Source of the DNA: Cyanobium sp. Cruz CV13-4-11
GTDB lineage: Bacteria > Cyanobacteriota > Cyanobacteriia > PCC-6307 > Cyanobiaceae
Reading direction: 5' to 3'
DNA: 49,691 nt
Assembly: GCF_024346055.1 (NCBI RefSeq)
Contig: NZ_JAGQCH010000024.1
Span: 1-49,691, forward strand
Shown here piece by piece: positions 14,359 through 21,314 of this stretch. A program made the position numbers and the translations under genes. Position 1 is the stretch's first letter. Every line of letters begins with the position of its first letter. The notes below the pieces were generated by a model that was given only the letters and a program-made list of their open reading frames with translations, had not been told where the DNA came from and did no database searches.

Positions 14359-15128
14359 TGCCCCCGCAGCCATCCAGCTCCACAATGGTGATCACGGTTC
14401 AAGCGGGTCCCGCCCTGGAGGCAACGAGGAAAGTCCGGTGGGGTGAAGGTTCGTTCTGAGCCGAGTCCGGCGCTGTCCCGAAGCTGTGATGGGGGCACCC
14501 AGGTGGCATAGAGCGCTGCGGCCCCGTGGAAGCTCTCGCGCTCCGGCAGCTGGATGCGATCGGAGCCTGGTGAATAGAAGGCCCGCTCGCCGCCCCAGCT
14601 GGCTGGCACCGGCCAACCAGAGAGAACTTGCTCGGCCTCCTCAATTCGCTCCAGCGGCGCTCGGGGCTCCACCTTTGGCAGCCGGGCCTCAATCAGCCCA
14701 GCCAGCGCCTCACCCACCAGATCGCAGGCATTGAACACCGGCACCGGCGGATAGCTGGCCCAGCTGTGGAGCACCTTCTCGCAGCCCTTGCCCTCCTCCT
14801 GGTGGGAGTGCAGCTGGGGCCGCAGGATGCGCACCGACTTCGATCCCTTCCTGGAGAAGAGGCCCAGCTTTTTCGCCTCGGCGAAGCAGCACCAGAACGG
14901 CAGCTCGGCGCCCCGCATGGCCATCCCCAGCTCCAGGAGGATGGGATTGCCGCCCCGGTAGGCCCGACCGCTGAGCAGATTGATGTGGACGCCGCCGCAA
15001 CGGCTATCCCATGGCCGGCGCCAAAGCGTGCTGCCGGCCTCGAGCAGCTCGATCAGATCGCGCACCATCGCTTCCTCGGGCGAGGGACCGGAGACCTTGT
15101 GGCGGCGCGTGGTGGTGGATGCGGCCAT
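14259..15128 (-). CDS. ArdC-like antirestriction protein, C-terminal part degenerate
   Basis: ATG at 15128. Residues 20-110 match the ArdC N-terminal ssDNA-binding domain (V-R-D-L-I-E-L-L-E-A-G then W-R-R-P-W, N-L-L-S-G-R-A-Y-R-G-G-N, W-C-C-F-A-E-A-K-K-L-G-L). The second half begins like the zincin domain (D-R-I-Q-L-P-E-R-E-S-F-H-G-A-A-A-L-Y-A-T-W), but where the H-E-x-x-H helix should follow the sequence becomes unrelated and overlaps the opposite-strand gene for 100 bases. ArdC proteins protect incoming DNA from restriction; this copy probably retains only the DNA-binding half. An upstream in-frame ATG at 15266 seems less likely. Confidence 0.65.
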   Translation of the reverse strand: MAASTTTRRHKVSGPSPEEAMVRDLIELLEAGSTLWRRPWDSRCGGVHINLLSGRAYRGGNPILLELGMAMRGAELPFWCCFAEAKKLGLFSRKGSKSVRILRPQLHSHQEEGKGCEKVLHSWASYPPVPVFNACDLVGEALAGLIEARLPKVEPRAPLERIEEAEQVLSGWPVPASWGGERAFYSPGSDRIQLPERESFHGAAALYATWVPPSQLRDSAGLGSERTFTPPDFPRCLQGGTRLNRDHHCGAGWLRGHYCGWRTSQPSISREAAVIQLPPTRMAMSRQHG

Positions 15129-15282
15129 GGGGAAGGGCGCAAAGGACGCCGACGTGCCTGCGCGGGGGAGCGCAAGGGCGGGAGGCCCGCCAGGGCCGAA
15201 CCGCTCGCGCAGCCCTTGCGCCATCCCGCGCACACTGAGGCACCCTGCGCTCCTCCCTTTCAACAAAAGGGAGCCCTACAAC

Positions 15283-15615
15283 TCAGGCTGTGATGCGCCT
15301 TTGCGCTTCCAGCCAGAGCAGCGCAGAGCGGATCACCTCGGCGTGGAAGGCCAGCGGCGCGCACCAGCACAGCAGCTCCAGCGGGCCCACCTTGGCCTGG
15401 GCGAGCAACTGCTCCAGCTCGCGCCGCTGGATCGAGCCGGGCACCTGGAGCTGGGCCCAGAGCCAATGCCGGTAGCGGGAAATCACCTCAGCGCGGCTGC
15501 CATCGCGGCCGAGCTGGAAGGGATTGCCCAGCGGGCTGGGCCGGCCCACATAGACCTGACCGGGCAGGGGATCAGAGAGCCTGCTTCGCCGGGCCTTGCC
15601 GATCGTGATCTCCAT
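15283..15615 (-). CDS. DUF4326 protein
   Basis: 110 residues starting at ATG 15615. It has the DUF4326 core: V-Y-V-G-R-P-S-P-L-G-N-P-F, then R-Y-R-H-W-L, and L-E-L-L-C-W-C-A-P-L-x-F-H-A-E-V-I near the C-terminus, where the Cys/His pair may bind metal. The family is common on phages and plasmids; its biochemical role is not established. It precedes ardC on the same strand and fits the mobile context. Confidence 0.8.
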   Translation of the reverse strand: MEITIGKARRSRLSDPLPGQVYVGRPSPLGNPFQLGRDGSRAEVISRYRHWLWAQLQVPGSIQRRELEQLLAQAKVGPLELLCWCAPLAFHAEVIRSALLWLEAQRRITA

Positions 15616-15985
15616 GGCGCCTCCACCTGGTAACAACACCCAACGCCACAAGAGCATCAGCGGCAGTGGCAGAAATTGGTGATTGTTCCAGTGAACGCCT
15701 GGGGCAAGATCTGCAGCAGAGTCACCACAGCTCTGGAAACCATCCCTCGGCCGAGCTGAGCAGCTTCAGAATCAAGCTTCTGCCGTGGGGCTTGGCTACT
15801 GGTTATGGCGTGGAGCAGTGCATTCCGCAACGCTGTGCGAATGGCGCACGACGGGGAATGAGCAGCGTTCAGTATCGCTTTGCAGCATGACCACGCCACC
15901 GTCCAAAGGCCTGGCCGAATCAGGGCGCCGGACGTTTTGTGCTCATTTTGTGCTCAACCCGCTGGGCCGATCCCTGAAAAGTCAA
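15616..15985. other. Intergenic region, no gene recognised
   Basis: 370 bases between DUF4326 and the tRNA fragment. Open frames here lack recognisable content; the one reading into the tRNA fragment gives the familiar artefact R-Q-D-S-N-L-R-P-S-A-P-K-S, a translation of antisense tRNA. Confidence 0.5.
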
Positions 15986-16027
15986 TCGGGGCGACAGGAT
16001 TCGAACCTGCGACCTAGTGCTCCCAAA
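15986..16027 (-). tRNA. 3' fragment of tRNA-Pro (TGG), candidate att site
   Basis: 42 bases that read, on the minus strand, from the anticodon loop (TTTGGGA) through variable loop, T-arm (GCAGG-TTCGAAT-CCTGT) to acceptor CGCCCCG and discriminator A. The 5' half is absent: sequence beyond 16027 does not pair as D-arm or acceptor. Tyrosine-integrase elements that target tRNA 3' ends leave such a repeat at one boundary; an integrase gene starts 130 bases away. The intact tRNA should lie at the other end of the element, to the right, and is not in the window. Confidence 0.8.
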
Positions 16028-16158
16028 TCAGCCAGTTTTTCGAGATTCTCACTGGCAAGACCCGTTGCTGCAACTGGTTTTGTCTGAGGCTGTCCGGCCT
16101 TGTCCGGGCCAAAAGGGCCGTTTTTCCGTACAGTTGTACGAACGCCTCGGGGGCTCTG

Positions 16159-17418
16159 ATGGCTGTCCGAACCCGCCATGACCAGCCCTGGGTGAAGGGC
16201 TTCCGTTCCGCCGTCCGCGCCAGCACCCGCGAGGGCTGGTGGGTCCGCGAACACCGCGGGCGGATGCGGCTGGAGACCGTTGGGCCTGACGGCCGCATGC
16301 AATCGGTCGCTCTGCCTTTCGACTGGGCGAAATCCCAGACCGGTGACGCTGTCGCCCGCGTGCGCGCGATCTACCGGCTGGTCGGCGAAGGTCATTCCTT
16401 GAAAACTGCCGCTCTGGTGGCTGCTGGTGAGGCGCCCCAGGTCAGCATCGACTGGGAGCAGGTTGCCGAGAACTTCCGGATCCAGAAGCTCGAGCACGGC
16501 ACCTCGATCAAACCCGCCACATGGGAAGACCATTACGCCCCGGTCATCGGCATGGCGGTGGACTTGCTGACAGGTGATGAGGCTCCCACCAACCCGGCTG
16601 ATCTGATCGATCGCTGCATCCGCGATTGGCCGCCAGGCAGTCGAATCCGTCAGATCCGCGCTCAATCCGTCGCCCAACTGCTGCGACATGCGGTGTACCG
16701 AGAGAAGGCTCCTGTTCATTGGACTCCTCCCAGCACGCTGCGCCACCACATCGGCACCAAGTCAAGGGAGTCAGCGATTGCCACCCAGAAGGGAGATCCC
16801 TTCACCGATGGGCAGATCCTGGCGTTGCTCGATGGCCTCCCCCAGGATGAGGCCGGTCGTCGCTGGGCCGACGCGATCCGGCTCATGGCGGAGCTGGGGC
16901 TGCGGCCGATCGAGCTTCTGCATCTCAGCGTGCGCACCGATGCCAGCTCACGGGAGGCCTACTGGTGGTGCACCTACCGCAAGCGAAGCGGTGGCGGCGT
17001 GACCGAACCGCGCCGGTTGTTCCCCCTCCCGCTGGTCGACCTTGATGGGGAGGTGCAGCAGTGGAATCTGCTCGCTCGGTGGCAGGCACGGCTCATCGAG
17101 CTGCCGCCCCTCAGCTCCGGGAACGGCGCAGCAGATTGCATCAAGACCTATCTCTCACGAAAGCCTGCCTGGCGATCGCTGCGCGAGGCGATGAAGGCCA
17201 ACGCCCAGCGCGCTGTGATCTACAGCTTCCGGCACAGCTACAGCCTTCGCGGCCACCAGCGGGGCATTGACGCCGGGAGCATGGCCCAGGCGATGGGTCA
17301 CAGCTTTGAGGTGCATTGCCGCTCCTATCCCTGGGCCAGTACCGCGGGCACGATCGCCGCGTTCCATCGAGCCTCTGCCTCTCTCGTCAGCAGCACTGAC
17401 GTGGGCTCAGGTCGCTGA
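16159..17418 (+). CDS. int: Tyrosine site-specific recombinase (integrase)
   Basis: 419 residues. The C-terminal catalytic domain shows the first Arg in L-G-L-R-P-I-E-L (about residue 250), I-Y-S-F-R-H-S-Y-S (H-x-x-R-equivalent) and A-M-G-H-S-F-E-V-H-C-R-S-Y near the end, with the nucleophile Tyr in that last motif. The N-terminal 190 residues would be the arm- and core-binding domains. It integrates and excises DNA at the adjacent tRNA-Pro target. The frame is complete, so the element could still be mobile. Confidence 0.85.
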   Translation: MAVRTRHDQPWVKGFRSAVRASTREGWWVREHRGRMRLETVGPDGRMQSVALPFDWAKSQTGDAVARVRAIYRLVGEGHSLKTAALVAAGEAPQVSIDWEQVAENFRIQKLEHGTSIKPATWEDHYAPVIGMAVDLLTGDEAPTNPADLIDRCIRDWPPGSRIRQIRAQSVAQLLRHAVYREKAPVHWTPPSTLRHHIGTKSRESAIATQKGDPFTDGQILALLDGLPQDEAGRRWADAIRLMAELGLRPIELLHLSVRTDASSREAYWWCTYRKRSGGGVTEPRRLFPLPLVDLDGEVQQWNLLARWQARLIELPPLSSGNGAADCIKTYLSRKPAWRSLREAMKANAQRAVIYSFRHSYSLRGHQRGIDAGSMAQAMGHSFEVHCRSYPWASTAGTIAAFHRASASLVSSTDVGSGR

Positions 17419-17520
17419 GCCGTCTTGATCCAGTCGCCTGGTCACCGGCTCCCCGACTGCACATGGAAGGGATCCCGCCATCACCCCTGTCGGCGGAGCG
17501 TGCATCGAATCATTGTCCCG

Positions 17521-17560
17521 GCCATACGGCAGCGCTATCATTGCCATATGGCACCGATAG
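17521..17560. promoter_or_regulatory. Repeated palindromic operator of the Xre/RES module
   Basis: Two copies of GCCATAYGGC-type palindromes head repeats of 18 bases (17521-17538 and 17543-17560; 14 of 18 identical), spaced by 22 bases, two turns of the helix. The second copy, GCCATATGGC, is a perfect palindrome that contains the antitoxin start codon ATG (17548). This arrangement fits cooperative binding by an autoregulating antitoxin. Confidence 0.6.
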
Positions 17561-17988
17561 CTCCTGCATCGCATTCCGGCCCCCATGGGCCCGCCAGGGT
17601 TCTGGCGCTGGAAGGCGATCGGCCGGCGGATCTGCTGGCAGCTGTCCGGCATGGTCTGCCATTCACGGCCCTGGAAGCCATCGCCAGCCAGCTGGATCTC
17701 CCCTCCGCGGACATCGGGGTACTGCTGGGGATCCCGCAGCGCACCTTCGCCAGGCGGCGCAAGACCCTCCTACTCAGTCCGCAGGAATCGGATCGGCTCT
17801 ACCGCCTGGCACGCACCGTTTCGATGGCGGCTGAGGTGCTGGGCAGCCAGGCCAAAGCGAGACAGTGGCTGACCTCGCCCAACCGGGCGCTGGCCGGTGA
17901 GGTGCCGCTGCAGTGGCTCGACACCGACATTGGGTCTCGCCAGGTGGAGGAGGTGCTGCTGCGCCTGAGCTATGGCGTGTTCAGCTGA
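17548..17988 (+). CDS. Xre/MbcA/ParS-type antitoxin (DUF2384)
   Basis: 146 residues. N-terminal HTH-like region (L-D-L-P-S-A-D-I-G-V-L-L-G-I-P-Q-R-T) and the C-terminal DUF2384 toxin-binding domain (S-P-Q-E-S-D-R-L-Y-R-L-A, A-R-Q-W-L-T-S-P-N-R-A-L-A-G, P-L-Q-W-L-D-T). It blocks the RES toxin and probably represses its own promoter through the repeated palindrome over its start. ATG 17548 is favoured by that operator and by the N-terminus of the family. Stop overlaps the toxin start (TGATG). Confidence 0.88.
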   Translation: MAPIAPASHSGPHGPARVLALEGDRPADLLAAVRHGLPFTALEAIASQLDLPSADIGVLLGIPQRTFARRRKTLLLSPQESDRLYRLARTVSMAAEVLGSQAKARQWLTSPNRALAGEVPLQWLDTDIGSRQVEEVLLRLSYGVFS

Positions 17989-18446
17989 TGCTGCTCTGGC
18001 GGATCGCCCGGGAGATTCATGTCGACTCCGCTCTGGAGGGTGTGGGCGGTCTGATGGTTTCTGGCCGCTGGCACCGACGCGGGCATCCAATCCTCTACAC
18101 CGCCAGTTCCGCAGCCCTCGCGGCCCTGGAGGTGCTAGTGCACGTGGAACCGCTGCAGGCGCCTGACGATCTGCGCCTGCTGGGCCTGGAGCTGCCGGAC
18201 GAGCTGACCATCGAGGAGCTGGTTCCAGCGATGCTTCCTGAAGACTGGCGCAGCGTGCCGGCACCGGATAGCACCCAGTCCATCGGCAACGCCTGGCTGG
18301 AGCGCAGATCCAGCGTTGCTCTACGGGTTCCCTCCGTCGTCGTTCCGATGGAAACCAACTTTCTGCTCAATCCGCGCCACCCAGATATGACCAGGGTGCG
18401 CATCAGCAGCAACGAGGCATTTCGCTTCGATTCCAGGTTGCGCTGA
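17988..18446 (+). CDS. RES-domain toxin
   Basis: 152 residues. RES-fold features: L-W-R-I at the start, G-G-R/L-M-V-S-G-R-W-H-R-R-G-H-P-I-L-Y-T-A-S-S (conserved Arg and Tyr), L-A-A-L-E-V-L-V-H, and a C-terminal N-F-L-L-N-P-R-H-P-D. RES toxins resemble ADP-ribosyl transferases and deplete NAD+ or modify a host enzyme. Translation is coupled to the antitoxin. The frame is open from 17913, inside the antitoxin; ATG at 17988 fits the family. Confidence 0.9.
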   Translation: MLLWRIAREIHVDSALEGVGGLMVSGRWHRRGHPILYTASSAALAALEVLVHVEPLQAPDDLRLLGLELPDELTIEELVPAMLPEDWRSVPAPDSTQSIGNAWLERRSSVALRVPSVVVPMETNFLLNPRHPDMTRVRISSNEAFRFDSRLR

Positions 18447-18941
18447 AAGGGCCCAAGGGCTTCCCCCGTCGGCTTCACCGATTGGTTCTTGGTCGGATGC
18501 ACTGCAGCAGACGCCGCAGGGCTCCGGTCGGAAGCAGCCGTCCTTCAGCGTGCCACGGCTGCGCCGTGGCGTGCATCGGCCAGCCGCCGCCGCCCTCCGC
18601 TCCGGGGCCGGTGTGGGGGTGGCGGGCATGGCTGCCCTCCCGCGGCTGCGGTGGCCGGGCAGTTGTCCCGTCCATGGGGCTGGGGTACTGCCCCAGGTTT
18701 CCTCGCGCGGCTGCGCAGCCGGTTGGGCATTCAGGGCTGAATCTGCTGCGGTTGTTTATCTGTCTCCAGGGCCTCCAGCGCATGGCGCCGCTTTGCGTAG
18801 ATCCATTGCCCTGCAGGGGCTCTGCCGGTCTCTCAGTGCGTTTGTACTGGTAGAATGAAGGTTGCGCCAAAGGCCACGAGCCCATCGCCTGCGGCAACGA
18901 AATCCTCGGACAACTTGCCCCGTTCGTTTGCTCTGTAGCCC
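18447..18941. other. Intergenic region, no gene recognised
   Basis: 495 bases between the RES toxin and the SLOG gene. All open frames are compositional shadows with no family resemblance. A TAGAAT -10-like element at about 18851-18856 may drive the downstream SLOG gene. Confidence 0.4.
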
Positions 18942-19463
18942 ATGAGCTTGTCCTCTGCTGCAGTGGCCCAGGCCGCTGCATTGCCTTCCCTTGGCCTCCT
19001 GCCGCCGCCGGTGCTGGCCCATCGCTCGGTCGTCATCGTCGCGGCTGGTGGCCGTGATCTCGTCTGGCCTCAGGAGCGCATCGCCTCCGCTCTCCTCCAG
19101 CGCAGCGGTGGCCGGCCTGTCCATCTGTTGCTCCATGGCGGTGCCCGTGGGGCCGATCAGGCCATCGGCCGGGCGGCCCATCAGCTCGGCTGGCGCGTTC
19201 AGTCCCTGGCTGCCGAGTGGCGGCGTTATGGCCGCTGTGCTGGCCCCATCCGCAATCGGCGTCTGCTTGAGCAGGCCCTGGTCGAGGCCCAAGCCCACAC
19301 CTCCCCGGCGTTCAGCGCCTCGGTGCTGGTGATCGCCTTTCCCGGTGGGCCAGGCACGGCCTCGCTGGTGCAGCAGGCCCGCCGCTGCTCCTCCCGTTCG
19401 CCGGTGCCGGTGGTGGTGATGGAAGTGCCGCCGCCGTTCTCGCCGGAGCCCCTCGTTGCCTGA
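18942..19463 (+). CDS. SLOG-domain protein (DUF2493/YspA-like)
   Basis: 173 residues. The Rossmann-like SLOG core is seen as L-H-G-G-A-R-G-A-D-Q-A-I-G-R-A-A, then E-W-R-R-Y-G-R-C-A-G-P-I-R-N-R-R-L-L and a C-terminal I-A-F-P-G-G-P-G-T-A strand, all typical of this family on phages and plasmids. SLOG proteins bind nucleotides or nucleotide signals; some act in defence. The N-terminal 25 residues are low complexity. It begins a three-gene set with Gp157- and Rad52-like genes. Confidence 0.82.
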   Translation: MSLSSAAVAQAAALPSLGLLPPPVLAHRSVVIVAAGGRDLVWPQERIASALLQRSGGRPVHLLLHGGARGADQAIGRAAHQLGWRVQSLAAEWRRYGRCAGPIRNRRLLEQALVEAQAHTSPAFSASVLVIAFPGGPGTASLVQQARRCSSRSPVPVVVMEVPPPFSPEPLVA

Positions 19464-19509
19464 GCGGCGATCGCAGAGCCGTTCTCCCCCTTCCTCTTCT
19501 CGCATCCCC

Positions 19510-20130
19510 ATGTCCGTTCTCACCGCCCCCGCCGCTCCTCTCGCCCCGGCTCTCCCTCAGGCCGTCGGGCCGTCCTGCACCTTGCAGCGTTCCGGTTCCC
19601 TCTGGCAGCTGGGCATCGAGGCCCAGGAGCTCACCACCGCCATCGGCCGGCTCGCCGAGCAGCTGGAAGCCGACGACGGGGATTCCCGCGCCCAGGCCCT
19701 CGCCGAGCTGGAGGCTGCCCTGCTGGCCGAGGAGGGCAACAAACAGGCTCTCGCCGCCAAAGCCGATGCCACCTGCTGGGTGATCGAGCACCTGCGTGGC
19801 CAGGCCGCCTACCGGCAGCAGCAGGCGAAGCGGCTCACGGAGCTATCCCGCTCTGATGCCTCCCGGGCCGACGCCCTCGAAGACTCGCTGGTCCTGGTGC
19901 TGACCCGCCTGCAGCCCACTTCCACACGCTTCTCCTTCCCGAATCACGAGCTGACCTCCCGCAAGTCCCAGGCCGTCGAGATCGCCGACGAAGACGCCCT
20001 CCCCTCCGAGTGGCTCGCCCTCAAGACCACCAGCCAGCCCGACAAGGCCGCCATCAAAAAAGCCCTCAAGGCCGGCCACCTCATCCCCGGTGCCCAGCTC
20101 GTCTCCCGCCGCTCCTGGCGCATCCACTGA
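19510..20130 (+). CDS. Siphovirus Gp157-family protein
   Basis: 206 residues. It has the long helical region (L-E-A-A-L-L-A-E-E-G-N-K, L-A-A-K-A-D-A-T-C-W-V-I-E-H-L) and R-L-Q-P-T-S-T-R-F-S-F-P-N region plus the C-terminal P-D-K-A-A-I-K-K-A-L-K-A-G of Gp157 proteins, found beside recombination genes of phages. The start at 19510 follows a CATCCCC leader; an in-frame start at 19456 overlaps the SLOG gene. Its role is unknown; in streptococcal phages it has been linked to phage resistance. Confidence 0.8.
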   Translation: MSVLTAPAAPLAPALPQAVGPSCTLQRSGSLWQLGIEAQELTTAIGRLAEQLEADDGDSRAQALAELEAALLAEEGNKQALAAKADATCWVIEHLRGQAAYRQQQAKRLTELSRSDASRADALEDSLVLVLTRLQPTSTRFSFPNHELTSRKSQAVEIADEDALPSEWLALKTTSQPDKAAIKKALKAGHLIPGAQLVSRRSWRIH

Positions 20131-20216
20131 GGGGCCAGAGGCCCCTTGCAACTGGGGTTCCGGCTGGGCAGCCGGGGCCCCCTTCCCGTCCTCCTCACAC
20201 CATTGCATCCATCGTC

Positions 20217-21236
20217 ATGACCGTCGCCGCTCCTTCCACCAACGGGACCAGCCGGCCCGCTGCGCCTCGTCCCGTCCAGAGGCCGCCCTCAGCCTTGGAG
20301 CTGATCCGCTCCGTCGATCGCGCCGAGGAGGCTCCAGCACCAGGGCCCGCACCAGCCTCAGCGCCGGCAGCCCCCCAGGCTCAGTTCTCTGGCTTCTCCC
20401 CTGAGCAGCTCGCTGCACTCTCTGCCCCGCTCGATCGGGCCAACGTCCGCCAGCGCGAGCAGGGCCGCAGCCGCGTGAGCTATCTGGAGGGTTGGCAGGT
20501 GATCGCGGAAGCCAACCGCATCTTTGGCTTCGATGGCTGGCAGCGGCAGACCATCGCCGTCCGCTGCGTCGCCCAGGCCGAGCGGCTGATCGGCCGCGAG
20601 CAGAAGCCTGGCTGGGGCGTCACCTACACCGCCCGTGTCCGCGTCACCGTCACCGCCGGTGGGCTTCCCCCTCTGGTTCGGGAGGGCAGCGGTGCCGGCC
20701 ACGGCATCGACGTGGATCTGGGCCAGGCCCATGAATCAGCGCTCAAGGAGGCCGAGACCGACGCCATGAAGCGGGCCCTGATGACCTTCGGGAATCCGTT
20801 TGGCCTTGCCCTCTACGACAAGGCGCAGCGGCAGGTCAGCAGTGCCGCGGGCCAGGGTGATGGAGCCCAGCGGCCAGTTGGGCAGCGGTCTGCTGTGAGC
20901 CGGCCGGCAGCTGGTGCTTCCACCGCCTCCCCAGGCCAGGGTCACACCCAGGCCACTGCCCCGGCGGCACCGCCATCAGCACAAGCCGACCCCGGCCAGG
21001 TGGCCCTCGATGCCGAGACCATCCAGCACCTCCACAGCACCCTGCGAGCCCTGCCCAGGCCCCTGCTGGAGAGCCTCACCCGGGCCTTCCGCAAGCGTTT
21101 CCAGGTTCCCGAGGAGGCGGCGACCATCGCCGACCGGATCAACCAGAAGTGCCACCACGACTGGATCGAGGCGTTTCTCGTGTCGCACCGAGAGGTGCGC
21201 TTGGCAGAACAGCACCAGGGCGGCGGCGTGTCCTGA
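20217..21236 (+). CDS. Rad52/Rad22-family single-strand annealing protein
   Basis: 339 residues. After a Pro/Ala-rich N-terminus (about 50 residues) comes the Rad52 annealing domain: R-S-R-V-S-Y-L-E-G-W-Q-V-I-A-E-A-N-R-I-F-G, G-V-T-Y-T-A-R-V-R-V-T-V, A-H-E-S-A-L-K-E-A-E-T-D-A-M-K-R-A-L and F-G-N-P-F-G-L-A-L-Y. The last 85 residues form a helical domain that may bind a partner. It anneals complementary strands during phage or plasmid recombination. ATG at 20217 replaces a longer low-complexity extension. Confidence 0.88.
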   Translation: MTVAAPSTNGTSRPAAPRPVQRPPSALELIRSVDRAEEAPAPGPAPASAPAAPQAQFSGFSPEQLAALSAPLDRANVRQREQGRSRVSYLEGWQVIAEANRIFGFDGWQRQTIAVRCVAQAERLIGREQKPGWGVTYTARVRVTVTAGGLPPLVREGSGAGHGIDVDLGQAHESALKEAETDAMKRALMTFGNPFGLALYDKAQRQVSSAAGQGDGAQRPVGQRSAVSRPAAGASTASPGQGHTQATAPAAPPSAQADPGQVALDAETIQHLHSTLRALPRPLLESLTRAFRKRFQVPEEAATIADRINQKCHHDWIEAFLVSHREVRLAEQHQGGGVS

Positions 21237-21314
21237 TCCAACAGCAGACAGCGTTCCAACCCGGTTCGGGCTGTTGTGCGCCATCCTTCCGGCGCAGGCT
21301 GCACAGGAGGGAGC

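Noticed and set aside
15785..16087. Open frame ending R-Q-D-S-N-L-R-P-S-A-P-K-S
   Set aside because: This is a well-known false translation of antisense tRNA, here from the tRNA-Pro fragment.
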